A stretch of DNA of 63,321 nt, taken from Oligoflexia bacterium. GTDB taxonomy: Bacteria; Bdellovibrionota; UBA1018. Made by a program: the position numbers and the translations under genes. The stretch spans positions 1 through 63,321 of the forward strand of contig JACMQW010000075.1 in NCBI GenBank assembly GCA_014376785.1. The letters are read 5' to 3'. The notes under the pieces were generated by a model. It was not told the DNA's origin. It was given only the letters and a program-made list of their open reading frames with translations, and searched no databases. Shown piece after piece: positions 52,320 to 60,379 of the stretch; the first letter of the stretch is position 1; every line of letters starts with the position of its first letter.

Positions 52320-53555
52320 CTATTTCTGGCTAGCGTTTTCTGGACTAAGCGAGTCTAGGTCAGCATTCGCAAGTTCGGGAACAAACCGAGCGATGATCGC
52401 AACCGTTACTAATGTCATGGCACCCCCGAAAAAAAGCGAAGGAATTAATCCAAGCAATTTAGCCGCGACGCCGCTTTCAAAGGCTCCGAGTTCATTTGAT
52501 GATCCTATAAAAATAGAATTAACAGATGCAATGCGGCCGCGCATTTCTTCGGGTGAACAAAGTTGGACGATCGCCCCGCGAATAATCATGCTCACGCTGT
52601 CTAGAGCTCCAGAAAGGACCAAAACTACGCAGGATAGAATGAGGTTTTTAGAAAGTGCAAAGAGTAGGATGCAAACTCCAAAACCAGCCACGACTTTTAA
52701 AAGAATTTTTCCCGCATTTTTATTCACTGGTTTCGTGATGAGCAGCAGACTCATGACCATCGCTCCAACTGCGGGAGATGCGCGGAGAAATCCAAGTCCC
52801 TGGGGTCCTGCATGAAGAACCTCCACCGATATAATGGGCAGCATCGCGGTAACGCCCCCAAAGAGCACCGCAAACATATCTAATGAGAGCACGGCCAGGA
52901 GAAGGCGATTCCTAAAGACGAAGACGAGCCCAGCCAGAAGTTCGTCGATGAAAACAGCCTCTTTCTCCTGTTTGGCGTGGAAAGGAGTGTGATCGTAATA
53001 GAATGCGAAAACGAAGATAAACGCCAAAGCGAGAAAGGTAGAGCCAATTGCGTAAGCCGGGCCGGCTCCACCGAACCCCAGGAGAATGCCTCCCACCGCC
53101 GGGCCACTGATGTACGCGAGTTTCATCGAAGAGTTACTGAGCGCGATTGCACGATTCAGAATCGCTTTTGAAACCAGTCTAGGCGTGAGAGCCTGGAAGC
53201 TCGGGGAATAGAAGCTCCGAGCGAGTCCGGTAAGAATCGCCGCAAAGAACAAGTGCTTTGGTTCTTTCGCGACCCAGGCGATCAGCATCGATGCGAGAGA
53301 AACTAAGATCACCACTCTCATGATCTTCTTAGGGTTAACTCGGTCGACAATGTACCCTGCGAAAAGCGCGAGCCCAAGAGCAGGCACGGCTTCCGCAAGG
53401 CCAAGCAAGCCTAAATCAAGAGGGTTTCTCGTGAACTGATACATCTGCCACCCGATGATGACCGCCTGCAGCTGAACCGAAAAACTTCCTAAAAATCGAA
53501 CGAGGACTAAGAAGTAATAATCGCGACTAAATTTTTCAGATCGTGTCCCAGACAT
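52320..53555 (-). CDS. MFS transporter, EntS-like
   Basis: The 411 residues form 12 membrane helices of the MFS_3 type that includes the enterobactin exporter EntS. The inter-helix motif GYIVDRVNPKKIM (motif A, GxxxDRxxRkk) and the TGLARSFYSPSFQALTPRLV segment are visible. The substrate is not predictable; context (acyl-CoA dehydrogenase and acyltransferase) makes a lipid or lipopeptide possible. The start overlaps the end of the acyl-CoA dehydrogenase gene by 20 bases. Confidence 0.88.
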   Translation of the reverse strand: MSGTRSEKFSRDYYFLVLVRFLGSFSVQLQAVIIGWQMYQFTRNPLDLGLLGLAEAVPALGLALFAGYIVDRVNPKKIMRVVILVSLASMLIAWVAKEPKHLFFAAILTGLARSFYSPSFQALTPRLVSKAILNRAIALSNSSMKLAYISGPAVGGILLGFGGAGPAYAIGSTFLALAFIFVFAFYYDHTPFHAKQEKEAVFIDELLAGLVFVFRNRLLLAVLSLDMFAVLFGGVTAMLPIISVEVLHAGPQGLGFLRASPAVGAMVMSLLLITKPVNKNAGKILLKVVAGFGVCILLFALSKNLILSCVVLVLSGALDSVSMIIRGAIVQLCSPEEMRGRIASVNSIFIGSSNELGAFESGVAAKLLGLIPSLFFGGAMTLVTVAIIARFVPELANADLDSLSPENASQK

Positions 53556-55272
53556 ATTTCTCGTTCTCGAAAGCGTGATCGGCGAGAGATTTAATCAACT
53601 CGTCGTCATTTTCGTCGATTTTTCCCAAGTTGGATTTAGTCCGGCGACGAACTTGGCCACTGAAGACTTCGAGAATCTCGATTTCTTTCTTTGCGGCTTC
53701 CAGTCCCTTTTCTCTCACCGAAGTGTCTACTCGGCTGATCACGGAGGCGAGAACAAAGAGGTCAATCATGATGTCTGCCATTCGCTTCGTCGCGAACTGC
53801 TTTCCGATGATATTCTTTCCATGTTTTCGTAGAATTCGATCTGATGCACGGGCGAGGTCTCGGACGCCGTCCTCGAAACCTTCCGCGTAAGTTTTCAGGG
53901 CTGAATCGACCTTAGTAAACGACGATTTTACCGCTCCTACTTTTGTTTCTTGGGTAACTCGGCGGAGCGCATATTCGGAGATGGTTCCGAAACCCTTGAT
54001 CGGATCATTGAAGATACCTTCTAACGATTTAGAGAGGTCGGTCAGCTTTTTTCCCGCATCATTCATTCCGGTAAGCGCAATAAAGAGACGAAGGATGTCG
54101 TTCGTTCCTTCAAAAATACGGTTGATGCGACTGTCCCTCAGAATTCTTTCGTAAGGAAACTCGCACATGTACCCGTTTCCGCCAGCGGCCTGAAGGGCTT
54201 CGTCCGCAGTCCGCCAAAGGCATTCCGTCGCAAACACCTTCGAAATCGCTGCTTCCACACCGTATTCTTTAGAGCCAGCATCCACGATTCCCGAAACTAA
54301 GCTTACGACCGACTCGGCCGCATAGCATTCGACGATCATATGTCCCATTTTTTGTTTAATGAGACCGTACTCGGCGATTGGCTTGCCGAACTGTTCGCGT
54401 TCTTTACATTGCTTGGCGGTCATTTCGATGAGTCGCTTCATCGCACCGACGCAACCCCCTCCTAGCCCTGTTCGGCCAGAATTCAGAACGTTCATTGCGA
54501 CCTTAAAGCCTTTTCCGACTTCACCGAGCACGTTTGCCGAAGGAATTCTCACGTTGTCAAACATCACGGTGGTGGTGTTGCTTGCGCGAAGGCCCATCTT
54601 ATCTTCATGAGGTCCTACCGAAACTCCAGTCATATCTCTCGTGACGATAAAGGCGGTGATTTGTCCCTCAGCTCCATCGGTTCGAGCAAAGACGGTGTAG
54701 AAGCCGGCAATCCCCCCGTTAGTGATCCAAAGCTTCGAGCCGTTTAATATCCAGTCGTCGCCGTCCCTGACCGCTTTCGTCTTGATTGAAGCAGCATCGG
54801 ATCCAGCTCCCGGTTCAGTTAAGCAAAACGCCGCAATCATCTCTCCAGTGGCCAATTTCGGGTAGAATTTGGAGTTTTGTTCGGGTGTGCCGTAGAGCTT
54901 CAGCGCACGCATCCCAATCGAGCTGTGAGCTCCGGCAGTGATCGCGATAGAGGCGTTGTATTTCGAAATTTCTTGGAGGGTTCGGGAATAAGCCGAACTG
55001 TTCATTCCCATTCCACCAAACTCTTCCGGTATGATTAAGCTAAAGAGTCCGAGGGATTTCATCTCCTCCATCGCGGAATCCGGCAATTCGCCTTCGCGGT
55101 CCCACTTCCGATATTCGTCGTCTCGGCCTTTATAGCTCGACGCAAGCGCATCAACCACGCCGCGTAACACTTCGGCGTCTTCAGTTTTCATTTTAGGGAA
55201 CGGAAGGATGAGGTCTTCCTCAATGTAGCCAAGACAGAGAGACCGCATGAAACTTTTTTCATTTTTATCCAT
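53536..55272 (-). CDS. Acyl-CoA dehydrogenase, VLCAD/ACAD9-like
   Basis: This FAD enzyme makes the 2,3 double bond in acyl-CoA in beta-oxidation. The 578 residues have the acyl-CoA dehydrogenase core with LTEPGAGSDAASIKT, WILNGSKLWITNGG, QAAGGNGYMCEFPYERI, and catalytic Glu388 in RINRIFEGTNDILRLFIAL, the position used by VLCAD-type enzymes. A C-terminal extension of about 170 residues also fits VLCAD, which acts on long chains near the membrane. It is the first gene of a four-gene operon with an MFS exporter, an acyltransferase and an SDR. Confidence 0.93.
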   Translation of the reverse strand: MDKNEKSFMRSLCLGYIEEDLILPFPKMKTEDAEVLRGVVDALASSYKGRDDEYRKWDREGELPDSAMEEMKSLGLFSLIIPEEFGGMGMNSSAYSRTLQEISKYNASIAITAGAHSSIGMRALKLYGTPEQNSKFYPKLATGEMIAAFCLTEPGAGSDAASIKTKAVRDGDDWILNGSKLWITNGGIAGFYTVFARTDGAEGQITAFIVTRDMTGVSVGPHEDKMGLRASNTTTVMFDNVRIPSANVLGEVGKGFKVAMNVLNSGRTGLGGGCVGAMKRLIEMTAKQCKEREQFGKPIAEYGLIKQKMGHMIVECYAAESVVSLVSGIVDAGSKEYGVEAAISKVFATECLWRTADEALQAAGGNGYMCEFPYERILRDSRINRIFEGTNDILRLFIALTGMNDAGKKLTDLSKSLEGIFNDPIKGFGTISEYALRRVTQETKVGAVKSSFTKVDSALKTYAEGFEDGVRDLARASDRILRKHGKNIIGKQFATKRMADIMIDLFVLASVISRVDTSVREKGLEAAKKEIEILEVFSGQVRRRTKSNLGKIDENDDELIKSLADHAFENEKYVWDTI

Positions 55273-55493
55273 TATATCGCGCTCCGAAGCGTTGGGGTGG
55301 TGGCATTGAGGTTTGAAATAGTTTCTCGCATTCGAAGCTCCGGCGCAAATTGCATCGTCGGATTGCCGAAATGAGTTTCGTCATAATTTCGTCACCTTAA
55401 TTTGCTTAAACGCCATTTGCGTTCGGACAAAAACGAGTAGAATGGATCAGGTTCACCCAAGTGATTAGTCCTCAAACCGGGAGTTTCCATTCT

Positions 55494-57464
55494 ATGTTTC
55501 TTCGTAGGTCCGCTATTCTTCTCGCCCTAACGGCCTCGTTCTTTTCCGGGGGAGCCTCGGCGAGTAACCTCAGTTGTGCGGTTCTACCGCAACTTTTCAA
55601 TTTATATTTCCGCTTTCATTACGTGCACCGCACGATGACTGACGATATCCGAAACCATACGGTCGACCAATTTATCAAGACCATCGATCCTTCGAAGACA
55701 CTTTTGCTTCAAGCACAGGTCGATCAATCGAAGCGGAGTCTCTCTAATGTCTTCAAAACGATGGACGAAGGAAATTGCGCTGCCATTGATGAGACGAACG
55801 CGTTGCTTGTGAAAGGCGCGGAAGAGAACGAAAAATTTGCTAAGGAAATCCTGGACGATAAATACACGCTAGATGAATCTGCCGAGCTCGTAACCGACCC
55901 TGAAAAGCGGAAATTTCCAAAAGACGCGGGCGAAAAAAAGGCGCTTTTGAAAAAAATGATCCAATTCCAAATCGCGAACGAAATGCTCGCGAAAACGAAA
56001 CTGCTTGAAGCAAAGAAAAACATTATTCACCGCTATGAACTCGATACCAAACGCATGCGGGAGAAGAAGAGTTCAGACCGCCAAGTGGACTTCGCGGAGA
56101 GCTTTGCGCTCGCGCTCGATCCACACTCGAGTTACATGAGTGCAGACTCGCTAGAAGAGTTCAGAATCCAAATGCAGCTTTCTCTAGAAGGCATTGGCGC
56201 CTCCCTTTCATCCCAAAACGGATTTACTCTTGTCGAAGAAGTGATCCCCGGGGGCGCAGCGGACCGCCTGAAAATATTGCAACCCAAGGATAAGATTCTC
56301 GCGGTTGCGCAAGACGGTAAAAAGCCGGAATCCGTCGTCGACATGGATCTCCAAGATGTCGTGAAACGAATTCGTGGAAAGAAAGGGACGAAAGTCACAC
56401 TTACGGTCATTCGAACGGGTGAAACGTCGAAGACGTTCGACGTTTCGATTATTCGCGATAAAATCGATATTAAAGAATCGGCAGCGAAACTTACTTACGA
56501 GACTAAAAAAGTTGGCGAGAAGAGCTATAAAATTGGGGTGATTGATTTGCCTTCTTTCTATGGTGGCGGCCGAGAGGGTCGTTCGAGTTCCGATGACATG
56601 AGGAAACTCGTCTTAGAAGCCAAAAAGAACAAAGCCGAAGGAATCGTTATCGATCTTTCTCGAAATGGTGGAGGATTATTAGACGATGCAGTGAAGATCG
56701 CCGGACTTTTCATTCAGAAAGGCGCCGTAGTGGCAACGAAGGGCGGAGATCAGCGTGTCGATGTTCTATCTGATCGCGATGACGAAGTTGCATTCAACGG
56801 ACCAGTAATGCTTCTGACGAGTCGGCTATCCGCGTCTGCATCCGAAATTCTAGCTGGAGCACTGAAAGACTATCACCGTGCGCTGATTGTAGGCGGGGAC
56901 CACACTTACGGTAAGGGAACGGTTCAAGTTGTTTCCGATCTTCCGCAGGGACTAGGAGCGATGAAAGTTTCGACTGGGATGTTCTTTGTCCCTGGAGGCG
57001 CCTCTACCCAGCACCAAGGAGTGGAAAGCGATATCGAACTGCCTTCGATTTTCTCTACCGATGATATCGGCGAAAAGACGATGGACTATTCATTACCGCC
57101 GCAAAAAATTCCTACCTTTGTGGGAACCGACGCAAATACCGAAGAAGCTTCCAAGCACTGGAAGCCAGTGGACTCCGATCTTGTGAAAAAATTGAAAAAA
57201 CTTTCTCAAGAACGCGTCTCGAAAGATGCGAAATTTACTGAAATTGCGAAAAATATTGAAGACGCCAAGAAGAATAAGGGCGTCATTCGGTTGTCAGAAA
57301 TGAAGAAGAAAGCGGAAGAAGAAAATAAGAAGGACGAGAAAAAAGATAAATCGCGTAAAGCAAAGCTGAAGGAGACCCAAGCTCCGTTAGTGAGTGAAGG
57401 CGTGAACATCATGACGGACTGGCTGTCTTCGGGCGCCGGTATGGGGACGATGGGCGCACGTTAA
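55494..57464 (+). CDS. prc: C-terminal processing protease Prc/Tsp
   Basis: This S41 periplasmic protease trims or degrades proteins and in E. coli controls peptidoglycan hydrolases. The 656 residues have a signal peptide (AILLALTASFFSGGASAS), the N-terminal Tsp helical domain (YVHRTMTDDIRNHTVDQFIKT), a PDZ domain (about residues 220-310, with GIGASLSSQNGFTLVEEVIPGG), the protease core with the Ser nucleophile in SRLSASASEILAGALKDY and the Lys base in HTYGKGTVQ, and a charged Lys-rich C-terminal region. I used ATG 55494, with GGGAG upstream. No partner NlpI-like gene is next to it. Confidence 0.94.
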   Translation: MFLRRSAILLALTASFFSGGASASNLSCAVLPQLFNLYFRFHYVHRTMTDDIRNHTVDQFIKTIDPSKTLLLQAQVDQSKRSLSNVFKTMDEGNCAAIDETNALLVKGAEENEKFAKEILDDKYTLDESAELVTDPEKRKFPKDAGEKKALLKKMIQFQIANEMLAKTKLLEAKKNIIHRYELDTKRMREKKSSDRQVDFAESFALALDPHSSYMSADSLEEFRIQMQLSLEGIGASLSSQNGFTLVEEVIPGGAADRLKILQPKDKILAVAQDGKKPESVVDMDLQDVVKRIRGKKGTKVTLTVIRTGETSKTFDVSIIRDKIDIKESAAKLTYETKKVGEKSYKIGVIDLPSFYGGGREGRSSSDDMRKLVLEAKKNKAEGIVIDLSRNGGGLLDDAVKIAGLFIQKGAVVATKGGDQRVDVLSDRDDEVAFNGPVMLLTSRLSASASEILAGALKDYHRALIVGGDHTYGKGTVQVVSDLPQGLGAMKVSTGMFFVPGGASTQHQGVESDIELPSIFSTDDIGEKTMDYSLPPQKIPTFVGTDANTEEASKHWKPVDSDLVKKLKKLSQERVSKDAKFTEIAKNIEDAKKNKGVIRLSEMKKKAEEENKKDEKKDKSRKAKLKETQAPLVSEGVNIMTDWLSSGAGMGTMGAR

Positions 57465-57509
57465 CCGGTAGTGGTTAATCAATAGAGCTTGGTTGTTGAC
57501 GATTGATTT

Positions 57510-57731
57510 TCAGTGGTTGATTAAGTGGCGTGCAATGAGCCAGGGGATGAACAAATACAGGATGATGTCGCGAATCAAGTAGTAGGCGATTCCGAAGGCG
57601 AAGAGTCTCCAACCGTAACGACGGAAAAGACCCCGAAGTCCGTTTTCCTTCATCTCAGTGCGAACGGTTCGAATGGTAAATCGAATGCGCTCACCCCGAG
57701 CGGATTTAACTGCCGCATCGCTCATTGTCAT
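57510..57731 (-). CDS. Small single-helix membrane protein, 73 residues
   Basis: A short basic N-terminal segment (SARGERIRFTIRTVRTEMKEN) is followed by one membrane helix with charges (GWRLFAFGIAYYLIRDIILYLFIPWLI). No family recognised. It starts with two ATG codons close together and has a weak ribosome site, so the call rests mainly on the sensible protein. It is convergent with prc and divergent from the next membrane protein gene. Confidence 0.6.
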   Translation of the reverse strand: MTMSDAAVKSARGERIRFTIRTVRTEMKENGLRGLFRRYGWRLFAFGIAYYLIRDIILYLFIPWLIARHLINH

Positions 57732-57761
57732 TTTTTGTCTGAACGTGGAAGGTTTGTCTAG

Positions 57762-58205
57762 ATGAAATCCAGTTTTCGAGGATTGCTTTACCGCTTCGTT
57801 GCTCTCGTATTTGGGCTAGTGGGCCTCGCATTTTTTCTCAGCTTGGCAGAAATGGCGAAATTCTATGGCTTTCCGGCATGGTTTCCTTGGGCATGGACGG
57901 GTCTGTCTTGTTCCTTTCTCCTCGTCATGACGGCTTGGTTTAATACCTGGAGCTGGAAAGGTTACCTCCTCAGTAGCCTGGCAGTCGGTATGGTTGTCGT
58001 TTTGAGCTACCTTGCCCTTCGTCCGGAAATGATTCGCGACGAAGTATTGGGCAAAATCCGCAACCCGCCTCTCACTCTAGATCTGGTCGTGTACAGAAAC
58101 GGAATATTGAAATCCGACCCCGAACGAAACCTAAAGTTAGAACGACTAGACCTCATCTACAGCATGCTTCGAACCTATGGGTACGGGGCAAAATCCGCAC
58201 TTTGA
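57762..58205 (+). CDS. Small membrane protein of unknown function, 147 residues
   Basis: Three membrane helices are visible (FVALVFGLVGLAFFLSLA, WAWTGLSCSFLLVMTAWF, YLLSSLAVGMVVVLSYLAL), then a soluble C-terminal tail of about 55 residues with charged residues (LKSDPERNLKLERLDLIY). The family is unknown. It could be co-transcribed with the HD-like gene 34 bases further on. A TGTCTAGATG start context offers no strong ribosome site. Confidence 0.65.
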   Translation: MKSSFRGLLYRFVALVFGLVGLAFFLSLAEMAKFYGFPAWFPWAWTGLSCSFLLVMTAWFNTWSWKGYLLSSLAVGMVVVLSYLALRPEMIRDEVLGKIRNPPLTLDLVVYRNGILKSDPERNLKLERLDLIYSMLRTYGYGAKSAL

Positions 58206-58239
58206 ACCTGAATGTCATCTCATGGCATAATAAGCGGAC

Positions 58240-59181
58240 ATGACACAAATGACCCGGAAAAGTGCCATTCGTGATCCCTCCCTGCGCGAGTTCGCACGCC
58301 AAATTCTCGTGCTATACCGTTCCTCAGGATGTTTCTCCAATAATGAGAACTTCAAGCATGTCACTCGGATGTGTCGGGAAATTAGAGCTGACCGCGAAGG
58401 ACTTGAAAAACTCGGCGTCGACCCGGATATACTGGAAGTGGCGATTCTGCTTTCAGATCTCGGCAAAGAATCTGCCATACAATCAAGGTACCTTCATCTC
58501 TACGAAGGAAAGGTTTTCGCCGCATTTCTCGATCACAGCCATATTAGCATGATCGAGGGAAACCTGATGAGACAGCAAATCGGCGTTTCGAATCGATCAT
58601 GGAAGAAGATTCTAGGCTCTATTCTGGGCCACGATGGTCCGGCGACGCCGGGTAGTTGGTGGAAAGAAAACTATGAGCGTGAGCTGGGCCGACGTTACGC
58701 CGGAATTCATACGAGAGAAGCTCTTATTCATTGTTATCTCGACCGAATTGATCAGGGCGGAATCTTCCGCAGCCGCAACGGGGAGCTGAACGGCGGACTC
58801 AGAAAGATAAGCTACGACGTGTTTCTTAGGGGTTCGCCCTTTCAGGGAAACCTCTCCGGAACTATCGCCGAAATTTTCGGAAATACCCGAGTGGGAACTC
58901 AAGAACAACTCGACTACTTGGACGAAGTAGAAAAACCGCGACTGCTCGGCGCACTCCAACTTCCGAAAATCGTGAGGGAAATGAAGCGAAAATTTCTCGA
59001 GTCGGAAAAATTTTTTGAAAGAGTGCTCATTGATCCAAATGTGAACGATCGGGTTCGAATCGTTCTTGATGATGGACAGAACGTCGCTGTCTCTAATTTG
59101 GACGAGTTTTGGAAGGTCTTAGCTCGAGTAAACCCGAAGGGAAGCATTTCCGCCTTCGCGCGCCGAACCCAAGTGGGATAA
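58240..59181 (+). CDS. HD-domain-like protein with altered metal site
   Basis: The 313 residues resemble the HD hydrolase layout (FKHVTRMC, VAILLSDLGKES, FLDHSHISMIEG, ILGHDGPATPG, YLDRIDQGG), but at the central HD pair the sequence is LLSDLGK, with Ser in place of His. Other His and Asp residues remain, so the metal site is at best altered. HD proteins hydrolyse phosphoesters such as nucleotides; with the change this may be a binding protein. The similarity is judged by eye. Its last 63 bases overlap the convergent coiled-coil gene. Confidence 0.6.
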   Translation: MTQMTRKSAIRDPSLREFARQILVLYRSSGCFSNNENFKHVTRMCREIRADREGLEKLGVDPDILEVAILLSDLGKESAIQSRYLHLYEGKVFAAFLDHSHISMIEGNLMRQQIGVSNRSWKKILGSILGHDGPATPGSWWKENYERELGRRYAGIHTREALIHCYLDRIDQGGIFRSRNGELNGGLRKISYDVFLRGSPFQGNLSGTIAEIFGNTRVGTQEQLDYLDEVEKPRLLGALQLPKIVREMKRKFLESEKFFERVLIDPNVNDRVRIVLDDGQNVAVSNLDEFWKVLARVNPKGSISAFARRTQVG

Positions 59182-60267
59182 ATCATCTTTTTCTGATACG
59201 ACGCTTGACTCGTAAATGACGACGTCTCCTTCGGGAGCCGGAGATTTTTCGGCATACAAACCATCGGTTAAAAGGTGATGGATTTTCGACTGGAGTTCAT
59301 GGGTCTGCGCTTCGTGCCTCAGGTGTTCCATGAGAATCGCCTTGCTGGATTCCTTTTTAACTCCTTCAATCGAGTTATTTACCTGCATGAGTTCCCTTTG
59401 GAGCAACTGATATTCTTCTCTGAGAGAATCCAGCTGGAAAGTCTTCTGATGGCTTTCTTCCGTCAAAGCAAGCAGCCGTGCGCGAGCGCGTTCAATTTCA
59501 TGATGGCGAGATTTTTCGCCATCTTCCATTCGGTTTTGCTGAAGTTTCATCTCTGCGGTTATTTCGAGAATTTTTACTTCATTTGCCCGACGCTCATGAA
59601 GCGTCACTCGTTCGACCTCTGACTCGATGTGTTTTCTGGCGATGTTTTGGATGCGAACTTTCTCAGAGGCAACTTCCCCTTGATAGAACGCACGGAGCTT
59701 TCTCTCCTTTTGACTGAGTTCCTCGCGCAAACTCGCTTCGCTGACCGTGACCTTTTCTATTCGCTCGGCAAGCTGCTGATTTTTAGCGGTGGAGTCGCGC
59801 GCAGTTGTTTCGTATGAGCGATTCGCCTCGCCCAGCGCAGTTTCCAGAGTAAGAATCTGATTTCGTTGCTCGTTCAGTGTCCTTTTTGCTTTTTCAAACT
59901 CCATTACGATTTTTCGGGCCTCGGTTTCCCTCGCTAAGACTTCGCCCCAAGCTTTTTTAAACTGATCCAATTCCGTACTTGCGATTAACTCGCGTGCGGA
60001 CACGGACTCCAATTTTTTTTGAGCATTTTCCGCTTGGGCTTGGAGAGTTTTGAAAGCGGTAGTAATCGTTTCGATTCGCTCGTCTCGCGAAACTAATCTC
60101 TTTTTGAGTTCACGAACACCATTTTCAAGAGTAGTTCGAGAAGCTAGATATTCTTGCGCAATTTTCTGACTCTTTTTTTTCTCATCATTTAAGGCTGACT
60201 CAAGCTGGCGGGCCGAATCGACAAATGATTCCAGATGTTCAGAAATTGAAAGGGGTAACTTTTCCAT
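59119..60267 (-). CDS. Long coiled-coil protein, 382 residues
   Basis: Most of the protein from about residue 15 to 330 is predicted coiled coil by its heptad-like spacing of Leu, Ile, Val and Ala between charged residues (LENGVRELKKRLVSRDERI, LETALGEANRSYETT, QLDSLREEYQLLQRELM). It has no signal peptide or membrane helix. The last 50 residues are disordered. Such proteins act as scaffolds or spacers, for example in polarity or cytoskeleton systems. No specific family is recognised, and the link to MglA 35 kb away is only a thought. The reading frame overlaps the HD-like gene by 63 bases. Confidence 0.8.
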   Translation of the reverse strand: MEKLPLSISEHLESFVDSARQLESALNDEKKKSQKIAQEYLASRTTLENGVRELKKRLVSRDERIETITTAFKTLQAQAENAQKKLESVSARELIASTELDQFKKAWGEVLARETEARKIVMEFEKAKRTLNEQRNQILTLETALGEANRSYETTARDSTAKNQQLAERIEKVTVSEASLREELSQKERKLRAFYQGEVASEKVRIQNIARKHIESEVERVTLHERRANEVKILEITAEMKLQQNRMEDGEKSRHHEIERARARLLALTEESHQKTFQLDSLREEYQLLQRELMQVNNSIEGVKKESSKAILMEHLRHEAQTHELQSKIHHLLTDGLYAEKSPAPEGDVVIYESSVVSEKDDLSHLGSAREGGNASLRVYSS

Positions 60268-60379
60268 GCGCAGAGTCCTCAGTCAGTAGTTTCCCTGAGG
60301 TTGTGGTCCTCCGGCAAGGGGTGAAATTTACCGTGGGATTTAAAGACACGAGTGTCAATAATTTGTCGGAATTACGGCG

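Noticed and set aside
57475-57530. Inverted repeat TTAATCAA/TTGATTAA as a terminator after prc
   Set aside because: AT-rich stem with a long loop and no T-run, so termination is doubtful.
59275-59817. Plus-strand frames opposite the coiled-coil gene (115, 79 and 62 residues)
   Set aside because: They are mirror frames of a Glu/Lys-rich coiled coil, giving Phe/Leu/Ser-rich products, with no start signals.
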